From: Desulfobulbaceae bacterium
GTDB taxonomy: Bacteria; Desulfobacterota; Desulfobulbia; Desulfobulbales; Desulfobulbaceae
Length of the DNA stretch: 10,641 bases
Direction: 5' to 3'
Assembly: GCA_026990725.1 (NCBI GenBank)
Contig: JALXCX010000431.1
Location: 1-10,641, forward strand
Both the position numbers and the translations under genes were made by a program. A model generated the notes under the pieces. The model saw nothing but the letters and a program-made list of their open reading frames with translations, was not told where the DNA came from and made no database searches. Shown here piece after piece: positions 1 through 6,481 of the stretch; within the stretch, counting starts at the first letter, position 1, and every line of letters begins with the position of its first letter.

Positions 1-257
1 ACTTTTTCAATTCCCTGAAGATAAACCTGGGCGATTTTGTCCCCTTCCCACAACTTGCGTAAATTAGCGACCTCCTCTGTCAGTTCTTCGAGAATATCGT
101 CGCTGATTTCCCAGTCAAGGGAAAGGATAATAGATTTGAGTCGGGTCAGGGGAGAATCATCTACACCTGTAAATTCAAATAAATCAACTTCTTCAGTGTC
201 AAAGGATTCATCAGCAAAACGTGTTAAATCTTCTACTCCGTCAATTGATTGCGCCAT
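1..257 (-). CDS. Acidic protein of unknown function, partial (N-terminal 85 residues)
   Basis: This open frame starts at ATG 255-257 and runs off the left edge, so only 85 residues are visible. An in-frame TAG lies seven codons upstream with no alternative start between, which supports this ATG, although no clear Shine-Dalgarno sequence precedes it. I do not recognise the family. The visible part is strongly acidic (23 Asp/Glu against 7 Lys/Arg). It has a low-complexity acidic head (residues 6-34), then a motif around SPLTRLKSIILSLDWEIS (35-52), then a predicted helical stretch rich in Glu and Leu (53-70) ending in LWEGDKIAQVYLQG (69-82). It has no signal peptide or membrane segment in the visible part, so it is probably cytoplasmic. 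It lies 51 bases after the MglA-like GTPase stop with no terminator between, so it is probably the third gene of that operon. A role as a GTPase partner is inferred from position only. Confidence 0.7.
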   Translation of the reverse strand, partial: MAQSIDGVEDLTRFADESFDTEEVDLFEFTGVDDSPLTRLKSIILSLDWEISDDILEELTEEVANLRKLWEGDKIAQVYLQGIEK

Positions 258-308
258 ATCGTTGTCCGAGGTGTTCTAGTGGTCTGTTAATGCTCAGAGT
301 ATCCCTTT

Positions 309-914
309 TTAGAGGAGTTTTTTCTGGATTGAAACGACCGTGGATGAAATTATTTTTTTAAGTGTTTCAGGAACATTATAACCTGTTAACGCACTTGCTT
401 CAAATGATGGCACTTTCAGTCGGCTGTTCAGGTCTTTTTCTAAAACCGTGGGAGGGAGAATCGGAATTCCCTGATTACGAAGATCGACTTTATTATATTG
501 CAGTACCAGTGGAATACGAAATATGGATTCCTTGTATTCTTTAAGATTTTCATGCAGCTGGTTCAGTGAGCGAATATTTTTTTCCCGCATCGCCTCCTGC
601 GCATCTGCCACAAAGACGATTCCGTCAACGCCTTTCAGAACAAGTTTACGGGTGGCATTATACTTTACCTGTCCAGGGACAGTATAGAGCTGGATTTTCA
701 ATTCGTATCCTTTGATTTTTCCCATATCAAAAGGGAGAAAATCAAAAAACAGGGTACGATCACCATGGGTTTTCAAACTGACCATTTCCGACTGGATCTG
801 TTTGTTAAACCTTCTGTTAATATATTCAAGGTTTGTAGTCTTACCGCCCCTTCCGGGGCCATAATAAACAATTTTCACCTGAACAATTTTTTCTCGTAAA
901 TTTATAAAACTCAA
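309..914 (-). CDS. mglA: MglA-like small Ras-family GTPase
   Basis: A cytoplasmic small GTPase of 201 residues, close to the usual MglA length of about 195. MglA switches between GTP and GDP forms; in Myxococcus it sets cell polarity and drives motility. The opening MSFIN matches the known MglA start. The P-loop is GPGRGGKTT (19-27). Switch I carries DRT at 52-54, matching the intrinsic Arg53 and Thr54 of MglA. The Switch II motif is TVPGQ (78-82) with Gln82, the MglA form of the Ras DTAGQ. The base-recognition motif is NKVD (141-144), followed by an SAL motif near 174. All catalytic positions are therefore intact. The P-loop reads GRGG where Myxococcus MglA has GLCG. The gene starts with TTG at 912-914, supported by an AGGAG six bases upstream. 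It follows a roadblock gene by 65 bases, the usual regulator pairing. Whether it controls motility, polarity or another process cannot be read from the sequence. Confidence 0.9.
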   Translation of the reverse strand: MSFINLREKIVQVKIVYYGPGRGGKTTNLEYINRRFNKQIQSEMVSLKTHGDRTLFFDFLPFDMGKIKGYELKIQLYTVPGQVKYNATRKLVLKGVDGIVFVADAQEAMREKNIRSLNQLHENLKEYKESIFRIPLVLQYNKVDLRNQGIPILPPTVLEKDLNSRLKVPSFEASALTGYNVPETLKKIISSTVVSIQKKLL

Positions 915-920
915 GACACT

Positions 921-925
921 CTCCT
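921..925 (-). promoter_or_regulatory. Ribosome-binding site deciding the TTG start of the MglA-like gene
   Basis: The minus strand reads CAGGAGAGTGTC directly before the TTG codon at 914-912. AGGAG sits six bases from the start, which is ideal spacing. Starting here gives the conserved MglA N-terminus MSFIN. The next in-frame ATG is at residue 44, beyond the P-loop, so TTG must be the real start. Confidence 0.8.
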
Positions 926-979
926 GCTGATGCTATCAAAACTTGGGTCAAATTATGACATTTGTTTAGGTGGAGCGCG

Positions 980-1378
980 TTATTTTTTACCCCAGAGCTC
1001 TCGTATCTGATCAATTGTTTTGACAACATTGAGTCTTAGAAAACCAAGAGAAATGTTTTTACCAAACATGGTAATAAGCAGGAGTTCATCATCAATTTTT
1101 GAAAAATGAATGTTACAATCTGTTCCTTTATGGAAAAGAAGTGAAAACTCCTGCTCTCCCACAAGCTTAGCCATGGCATCTACAGTTGCAAAATTTCCAG
1201 CAGCAAGAGCAGCAAAAGAATAGACATCATATTTTGACGTACCATTATCCTTGGCTGTAATAATATTACCTGCCATATCAATAATGATGACACAATCCGT
1301 GCCTATGTCGATAAGATTCTTTGTTAAGATTTCATCTATCTTTTCAAGCTGTTCCTGGCTGACGACACCGTAATTCAT
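980..1378 (-). CDS. Roadblock/LC7 domain protein (MglB-like GTPase regulator)
   Basis: A protein of 132 residues with the fold pattern of the roadblock/LC7 family. A first helix (7-22) is followed by a strand pair around DCVIIIDMAGNIITAK (28-43), a long central helix starting at SFAALAAGNFATVDAMAKLV (54-73), further strands around EFSLLFHKG (77-85) and ELLLITMFG (98-106), and a last helix (110-130). Such proteins are homodimers that bind MglA-type GTPases; MglB of Myxococcus is the MglA activating protein. It is somewhat shorter than Myxococcus MglB (about 159 residues), lacking a C-terminal extension. It lies upstream of the MglA-like gene in the same direction and probably in the same transcript. 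A GAGGT lies six bases before the ATG. Three sampled sequence rows inside the gene average about 39 percent GC, a little below leuS. Function as the GTPase activator of the neighbour is inferred from family and position. Confidence 0.85.
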   Translation of the reverse strand: MNYGVVSQEQLEKIDEILTKNLIDIGTDCVIIIDMAGNIITAKDNGTSKYDVYSFAALAAGNFATVDAMAKLVGEQEFSLLFHKGTDCNIHFSKIDDELLLITMFGKNISLGFLRLNVVKTIDQIRELWGKK

Positions 1379-1450
1379 CAGGTTACCTCATAAACGTTGA
1401 TATGGTTCCCCGGCCTGCCTATGCATGCCAGAATGTTTTAATCACAATAA

Positions 1451-1479
1451 ACTATACGTCATAAAAAAATTTATATGAA
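1451..1479 (-). promoter_or_regulatory. Candidate sigma70-type promoter of the roadblock-mglA operon
   Basis: On the minus strand, TTCATA (1479-1474, 4 of 6 to TTGACA) and TATAGT (1456-1451, 5 of 6 to TATAAT) are separated by exactly 17 bases that include a T-tract. The predicted start of transcription is near 1443, leaving a leader of about 65 bases before the roadblock ATG. The surrounding gap between ade and the roadblock gene (1379-1517) is very AT-rich and holds no other gene. No GC-rich terminator for ade is visible there, so read-through from ade is also possible. Confidence 0.5.
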
Positions 1480-1517
1480 GTTGTTTTTAATCATTTTAGT
1501 TATTTTTTATACTTTTT

Positions 1518-3245
1518 TTAATTCTGCAGAGGTACAAATTCAAATTTTTTAACATCGACCAGGCCTCTATCAGTAATTTTTAGTTCAGGAATTACAGGAA
1601 GAGCAAGGAAACTCAAGAGCATAAAAGGATTTGGAACATCGGTGTTGATCTCTTTTAAAGCCGCGCGTAGTCGCATCATTGCCCGACGCACCTCAGCAGC
1701 TGTCCCGGTCGACATTAGACCTGCCACTGGTAGAGGCAGTGCTTCATAAATGGTGTCCTCGCCAGCGACAACCAACCCGCCCTGCATCTCATATACTTTT
1801 GATATTGCCATCTGCATTGCTTTGTCGCTGCTGCCGGCAACAACGAGATTATGTGAATCATGGGCAACCGTTGAAGCGATAGCTCCTTTTTTAATTCCTA
1901 ATCCCTGGACAAAACCAATGCTCAAACCCTGTTTATTATGATGTCGTTCGATCACTGCTATTTTTAGAATATCACGTTCTATATCTGAGACCAGACAGTT
2001 TTTTTCAACTTTAGGGGCAAGATAACGCAGTTCTGTTACAAGCTGATCTTCGACACAGCCAATAACACGAATACTATTTGTTGATCCTGTAACTGTCAGG
2101 TCAATTGATTTAGGTGATATTTTGATTGATGATTGTATCACAGGGTTGATCTTGTCCAGTAAAGGTGCAGGGATCTTTTTGAGCATCGATCCTTCAGCTG
2201 CGATTTTTTCCCCTTTTATATAGACACTTGAGACCGCAAACGATGTCAGGTCTTCAAGTACAACAAGATCAGCAAAGGCCCCGGGGGTAATGGCCCCTTT
2301 TCCACGCAATCCAAAATGACGTGCCGGATTGATAGTGACCATCTGCAGGGCTGTTATCGGGTCTGCGCCAAGAGATACGGCTTTCTTTAGTATATGATCA
2401 AGGTGGCCTGAATCAATTAAATCATCTGCATGCCGATCGTCGGTAACCAGCAGACAGTGTTGAGCTGTCGGTGATTGGAGGATAGGAAGTAATTCTTCAA
2501 GATTATGGGCAGTTGACCCCTCACGTATAAAAACAGACATGCCGGCTGTTATTTTTTCGAGTGCTTCTGCAAGGGTTGTGCATTCATGGTCAGAGCTGAT
2601 ACCGGCCGCCACGTACGCCTGTAGATCCTTACCTGTGACTCCGGGAGCATGACCGTCAATTATCATGTTACGCTTCCGGGCAAGAAGCGTCTTTTCGCAG
2701 ACATCAGGCAGGGCCGCTATCAGGCCTGGAAAATTCATCATTTCTGCAAGACCAATTATGCGCGGATGATTGAGAATTTCATCTATTTCTGCAGCGGAAA
2801 GGTTTGCCCCGCTTGTTTCCAGATGGGTAGCAGGAACACACGACGGAGCCATTCCATAAATAGAGAGAGGCGAGTTGTCCTCGAGCATGAATTCAATCCC
2901 TGTTAGACCGCAAACATTACCTATCTCATGGGGGTCGCAGATAACAGTGGTTGTGCCATGTGGAATAACAGCAGCGGCAAACTGGGAGGGAACGAGCATG
3001 GAACTTTCTATGTGGATATGGCCTTCAATAAACCCGGGGGCAAGGTATTTGCCATGCAGGTCTATGGTTTTATCACCATCATAGTTTTCACCAATACCTG
3101 CAATTCTATTGCCAATAAGAGCGACATCGCCACGGGAAATTTCACCCGTATAAACATGAATAATTTGAGCATTTTTTAAGATCAGGTCAGCAGGAGTTCT
3201 TCCTGCAGCGCAATCAATTAATTTTTTATAGTTGTTGGTATTCAT
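1518..3245 (-). CDS. ade: Adenine deaminase (purine salvage)
   Basis: A 575-residue amidohydrolase-superfamily enzyme, close to the roughly 590 residues of characterised bacterial adenine deaminases. It hydrolyses adenine to hypoxanthine and ammonia in the cytoplasm, feeding adenine into the hypoxanthine/guanine pool. Metal-binding features are visible: HIH at 76-78 within GFIEGHIHIESS, a conserved PHGTTTVICDPHE block at 95-107, LAEMM with Glu167 as the likely bridging residue, DGHAPG with His199, SSDHE with His220, and TDDRH at 268-272. The C-terminal part (about 400-575) carries the family-specific region with VAHDSHNLVVAG and a Gly-rich GGLVV segment. The gene starts at ATG 3245 with AAGGA nine bases upstream. 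It follows the lptE terminator hairpin and so likely forms its own unit, perhaps reading into the roadblock-mglA genes. No purine riboswitch aptamer is evident in the 50-base leader. Confidence 0.95.
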   Translation of the reverse strand: MNTNNYKKLIDCAAGRTPADLILKNAQIIHVYTGEISRGDVALIGNRIAGIGENYDGDKTIDLHGKYLAPGFIEGHIHIESSMLVPSQFAAAVIPHGTTTVICDPHEIGNVCGLTGIEFMLEDNSPLSIYGMAPSCVPATHLETSGANLSAAEIDEILNHPRIIGLAEMMNFPGLIAALPDVCEKTLLARKRNMIIDGHAPGVTGKDLQAYVAAGISSDHECTTLAEALEKITAGMSVFIREGSTAHNLEELLPILQSPTAQHCLLVTDDRHADDLIDSGHLDHILKKAVSLGADPITALQMVTINPARHFGLRGKGAITPGAFADLVVLEDLTSFAVSSVYIKGEKIAAEGSMLKKIPAPLLDKINPVIQSSIKISPKSIDLTVTGSTNSIRVIGCVEDQLVTELRYLAPKVEKNCLVSDIERDILKIAVIERHHNKQGLSIGFVQGLGIKKGAIASTVAHDSHNLVVAGSSDKAMQMAISKVYEMQGGLVVAGEDTIYEALPLPVAGLMSTGTAAEVRRAMMRLRAALKEINTDVPNPFMLLSFLALPVIPELKITDRGLVDVKKFEFVPLQN

Positions 3246-3287
3246 TTTTCAGTCCTTTCTTTTCGGGTCTCTGCCAGGGGGATTGGC

Positions 3288-3316
3288 TATAAATAGTTTG
3301 GCCCCGTTCAATTCAA
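3288..3316 (-). promoter_or_regulatory. Weak candidate promoter for ade, overlapping the terminator hairpin
   Basis: On the minus strand TTGAAT (3316-3311) and TTTATA (3293-3288) are 17 bases apart. They match the sigma70 consensus at 4 of 6 and 3 of 6 positions. The -35 element would lie in the loop of the upstream terminator and the spacer would be its second arm. A start near 3281 would leave a short leader containing the AAGGA ribosome-binding site. The position is right for ade but the -10 match is poor. Confidence 0.25.
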
Positions 3317-3332
3317 TGAACGGGGCCAAACT
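3295..3332 (-). terminator. Probable terminator after lptE: perfect 16-bp inverted repeat
   Basis: The arms AGTTTGGCCCCGTTCA (3332 side, read on the minus strand) and TGAACGGGGCCAAACT pair perfectly over 16 bp around a six-base loop. It begins 44 bases after the lptE stop and ends 49 bases before the ade start. On the minus strand the hairpin is followed by a moderately T-rich ATTTATAG rather than a clean T-run, so termination may be partial or aided by the A-U pairs at the stem base. Position and stem strength make a terminator for the dnaB-leuS-lptE transcript the best reading. Confidence 0.7.
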
Positions 3333-3376
3333 CAAGCTGTTTCTATTATAGTATTGTACAACAATATCTGCTCACA

Positions 3377-3910
3377 TTATTGTTTCTCTTGTCTGTTCTG
3401 TTTGCGGAGTTTATCCAACGTTCCAAGATAAATCTTTTCAGAAACTTCATCAACAATGACTTTCAGGGCCTCATCTTCTGTGTCTGCCGATTCGTTAATA
3501 GTTGACACGTCTTCGGTCCAGTTATCACGGGGGACTTCCCAAAGAATTTTATCGTTTTGTAAATCTTTCAAAACATATCGTAAAACAAGTTGTACCTTGG
3601 TTCCGGTTGCACGCGCACTTCCGTCCCAGGCTACGCTGGGTATATCGATATAAGTTATTTCGCCAGCCAGGATAAGGTCTGCATTTTTTTTGTCTTTAGT
3701 AATCCGAATGGATTGCGATTTTTGAAACCAAGTTGACAGGGACTGGTACATAAGGTTGTCAAGACCGAGCTTATCCGTTCGATTTTTCCAATTTGGCATG
3801 TAGACATTTTTTTGAGGCCCATCATAAATATTCGGAAAATAATAACCACAGCCGCCAAGAAGGAAGATGAGGCTGAAAATGGCCAGCAGTCTGAGGGAAA
3901 TCTTGGTCAC
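3377..3910 (-). CDS. lptE: LPS-assembly lipoprotein LptE
   Basis: A 177-residue outer-membrane lipoprotein. LptE forms the plug of the LptD barrel and helps insert lipopolysaccharide into the outer leaflet. The N-terminus is a lipoprotein signal: basic residues, a hydrophobic run (8-18) and the lipobox LGGC with lipidated Cys21. The next residues GYYFPN resemble the CGYHF start of mature LptE. The mature part has the expected alternation of strands, such as ADLILAGEITYIDIPS (58-73) and GTKVQLVLRYVLKD (83-96), and a C-terminal amphipathic helix with a charged end rich in Gln, Arg and Lys. The start is GTG (3910-3908) with AAGGAG seven bases upstream. It lies 41 bases after leuS, a gene order widely seen in proteobacteria, which supports the call because LptE sequences diverge strongly. 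The usual next gene, holA (DNA polymerase III delta), is not here; a terminator and ade follow instead. Confidence 0.8.
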   Translation of the reverse strand: MTKISLRLLAIFSLIFLLGGCGYYFPNIYDGPQKNVYMPNWKNRTDKLGLDNLMYQSLSTWFQKSQSIRITKDKKNADLILAGEITYIDIPSVAWDGSARATGTKVQLVLRYVLKDLQNDKILWEVPRDNWTEDVSTINESADTEDEALKVIVDEVSEKIYLGTLDKLRKQNRQEKQ

Positions 3911-3917
3911 GATATTG

Positions 3918-3923
3918 CTCCTT
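3918..3923 (-). promoter_or_regulatory. Ribosome-binding site deciding the GTG start of lptE
   Basis: AAGGAG on the minus strand lies seven bases before the GTG at 3910-3908. It places the start directly ahead of a complete lipoprotein signal peptide (basic residues, hydrophobic core, lipobox Cys21), so the GTG start is well supported. Confidence 0.75.
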
Positions 3924-3951
3924 TACAAATAGTTACGTATGAGTTGCATAA

Positions 3952-6435
3952 TCAAACAACAATATTAACAAGTTTACGTTTAACCACAATGACTTTTTTA
4001 GGCTTCTTGCCATCCATAAATTTGGAGACACGATTATCGGCCAGTGCCAACTCTTTTAAGGCATCATCGGAAATGTCAGTGCTGACCTGGAGTCGATTTC
4101 TTACCTTGCCGTTTACCTGGATAACTATGGTCAGCTCATCTTCTTTGAGTGCATCCTGGTCATAGGTTGGCCACGACTCCGTGGCAAGAGTTGTACCATG
4201 GTTAGTCGTTTGCCACAGTTCTTCACAAAAATGCGGCGTCATTGGAAAAAGAAGGAGAAGGACTGTTTCCAGGGACTGACAGAGAACTCTTTTTTCTACA
4301 GGCTCTTTTTTGCCTACAGCGGCACTGATATCGTTTACCAGCTCCATGACCGCTGAAATTGCTGTGTTAAAATGAAAGTTGGTTTCAATGCTGGTTGTAA
4401 CTCTTTGTATTGTCTGATGGATCTTTCGGTAAAGTTGTCTGTTTTTGGGATCCAGTTGATCAAGAGCAACCTGATCTTTATCTGCAAAGCAATCCAGATT
4501 GCTGTTGACCAGTCTGTACACTCTGTTCAAAAAGCGCGAGGCACCTTCAACTCCCTGAGCGTTCCACTCAAGGTCCCGTTCAGGAGGTGCCGCAAAAAGG
4601 GAAAACAGGCGGACAGTGTCAGCACCGTATTGATTAATCAGGTCATTGGGGTCAACAACATTGCCTTTTGATTTAGACATCTTTGAACCGTCTTTAATCA
4701 CCATGCCCTGGGTGAGTAGGTTATGAAAAGGTTCGTCAACGTCCAGATAGCCAAGATCACGAAGAAGTTTTGTGAAAAAACGGGCATACAGCAGATGCAG
4801 AATAGCGTGTTCAACCCCGCCTATGTATTGATCAACAGAGAGCCAGTATTTGGCAGCTTTCTTACTCAGCGGACCGTCTGTTTTGCGTGGGCTTGTGTAC
4901 CTTGCAAAATACCATGACGACTCAACAAAAGTATCCATGGTGTCTGTTTCACGAATGGCGTTTTGACCACATTGGGGACAGGTTGTCTTGTAAAAGCCAG
5001 GCTGCTGGTGGAGCGGTGTATGGCTCCCTTTGGATGAGCCTGTTCCTGGTAGAGTGACTGGGAGTTGTTCTTCAGGGACTCCAACGATGCCACATTTTTC
5101 ACAGTGAATAACCGGAATCGGTGTACCCCAGTATCTTTGCCGGGAAATCCCCCAGTCACGCAAACGGTATGTAATATGTTGCTGTCCAAATTTGTTTTCC
5201 TGAGCATGGGAAATAATAGCTTTTTTCGCCTGCTCCGAACTTAGCCCTGTAAAATCAGCAGAATCCGTCAGGGTGCCATCACCCTCCCATGCCACTTCCA
5301 TGGTGCTGCCTGCAAGAGGTGTGCCCTCTGGTTGAATAACCGGTTTGACTGGCAGCTTATATTTTTCAGCAAATTCAAAATCACGCTGGTCATGCGCCGG
5401 TACCGCCATTACAGCCCCTGTGCCGTATTCCATGAGGACAAAATTAGCAACATAGATAGGGATCCGCTCGCCGTTGAACGGATTAATACAGTACTTTCCG
5501 GTGAACGCGCCTTTTTTCTCCTGGTCCTCATCAAGTGCGTTGCGTTGCTTTTCTATTAAGGTCTCTTTGATAAATGAACGAACTTCCTCTTCCTGCCCAG
5601 TTCCAGAGATCAGGGTATCAACCAGAGGATGCTCTACAGCAAGCGACATAAAAGTAACTCCGAAAACAGTGTCTGGTCTTGTTGTAAAAATGGTTATAGA
5701 GTCATTGCTGTTTTCTACCTTGAAATCGCAGGCCAGACCTTGGCTCTTTCCGATCCAGTTACGCTGCATAGTGCGTACTTTCTCGGGCCAGCCGCTTAAC
5801 TTGTCAAGCCCATCCAGGAGCTCATCAGCATAATCTGTTATTTTAAGAAACCAGCCATACATGGTTTTGGGCAGAACCTGTTGATCACAACGCCAGCAAC
5901 AGCCATCAATTACCTGCTCTCTGGCCAGAACCGTTGCGCAGTCATCACACCAGTTTACAGTTGTCTCTTTCCTGTAAACGAGCCCTTGTTCGAGAAGTTT
6001 AAGAAAGATGAACTGTTCCCATCGATAATACTCAGGCCGGCAGGTAGCTAGTTCGCGGTCCCAGTCATAGCTTAATCCCATGGCCTTGAGCTGCTCGCGC
6101 ATATAGGCAATATTGTCATATGTCCAGCTTGCCGGATGGATTCCCCGTTTCAGGGCGGCATTCTCAGCAGGAAGGCCAAAGGCATCCCAGCCCATGGGGT
6201 GCAGAACATTATAACCCTGCATCCGTTTATACCTGGCAATGACATCACCAATTGAATAGTTTCGGACATGGCCCATGTGTATGCGCCCGGAAGGGTAGGG
6301 GAACATTTCCAGAACGTAATATTTCTTTTTGTTCTGATCTTCGTCTACCTTGTTGGTTTTTTCTTGTTGCCAGAGTTGCTGCCATTTGCCTTCAATGGCT
6401 TTAAAGTCATAGCGTTGTTGTGTGCTGTTTTCCAT
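3952..6435 (-). CDS. leuS: Leucyl-tRNA synthetase
   Basis: A complete class I leucyl-tRNA synthetase of 827 residues, in the normal range for bacterial LeuS. It charges tRNA-Leu with leucine in the cytoplasm. The catalytic Rossmann fold carries the HIGH-type motif HMGH (53-56) after PYPSGRI and the KMSKS motif at 585-589. The first zinc-ribbon-like insert shows C163-x2-C166 and C179/C180 with C183. A second Cys set is CEKC (445-448) and CPQC (486-489). The CP1 editing domain is present with TTRPDT (251-256) and GTGAVMAVPAHDQRD (338-352), so mischarged tRNA can be cleared. SSWYFARYTSP (506-516) and the C-terminal anticodon-binding and tail domains, ending at IQVNGKVRNRLQV and following residues, are intact. 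It follows dnaB by 46 bases without a terminator and precedes lptE by 41, so the three are probably one transcript. The ribosome-binding site is weak. Confidence 0.98.
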   Translation of the reverse strand: MENSTQQRYDFKAIEGKWQQLWQQEKTNKVDEDQNKKKYYVLEMFPYPSGRIHMGHVRNYSIGDVIARYKRMQGYNVLHPMGWDAFGLPAENAALKRGIHPASWTYDNIAYMREQLKAMGLSYDWDRELATCRPEYYRWEQFIFLKLLEQGLVYRKETTVNWCDDCATVLAREQVIDGCCWRCDQQVLPKTMYGWFLKITDYADELLDGLDKLSGWPEKVRTMQRNWIGKSQGLACDFKVENSNDSITIFTTRPDTVFGVTFMSLAVEHPLVDTLISGTGQEEEVRSFIKETLIEKQRNALDEDQEKKGAFTGKYCINPFNGERIPIYVANFVLMEYGTGAVMAVPAHDQRDFEFAEKYKLPVKPVIQPEGTPLAGSTMEVAWEGDGTLTDSADFTGLSSEQAKKAIISHAQENKFGQQHITYRLRDWGISRQRYWGTPIPVIHCEKCGIVGVPEEQLPVTLPGTGSSKGSHTPLHQQPGFYKTTCPQCGQNAIRETDTMDTFVESSWYFARYTSPRKTDGPLSKKAAKYWLSVDQYIGGVEHAILHLLYARFFTKLLRDLGYLDVDEPFHNLLTQGMVIKDGSKMSKSKGNVVDPNDLINQYGADTVRLFSLFAAPPERDLEWNAQGVEGASRFLNRVYRLVNSNLDCFADKDQVALDQLDPKNRQLYRKIHQTIQRVTTSIETNFHFNTAISAVMELVNDISAAVGKKEPVEKRVLCQSLETVLLLLFPMTPHFCEELWQTTNHGTTLATESWPTYDQDALKEDELTIVIQVNGKVRNRLQVSTDISDDALKELALADNRVSKFMDGKKPKKVIVVKRKLVNIVV

Positions 6436-6481
6436 GTGTATATCTCAATGCGTTTCCTGGTACTTAAGGTCAGGTTTTTCC

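Noticed and set aside
37..279. Plus-strand open frame of 80 codons at the left edge
   Set aside because: It is antisense to the acidic protein gene, is dominated by Ser, and looks like the reverse of acidic and Leu codons.
1416..1435. TGGCATGCATAGGCA before the roadblock gene as a sigma54 promoter
   Set aside because: The GG and GC elements are one base too close for the required spacing, and the TTGC element is absent. The sigma70-type site at 1451-1479 fits better.
1461..1478. AT-only inverted repeat as a terminator for ade
   Set aside because: The stem is short, broken by a mismatch, and has no G-C pairs beyond one; it is better explained as the AT-rich spacer of the promoter.
3352..3366. 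Small dyad TATTGT-ACA-ACAATA between the lptE stop and the terminator
   Set aside because: Six-base AT-rich arms of this kind are expected by chance, and the position just after a stop codon gives no reason to call an operator.
4866..5207. Minus-strand open frame of 113 codons inside leuS
   Set aside because: It lies in another frame within the fully conserved LeuS sequence and shows no domain.
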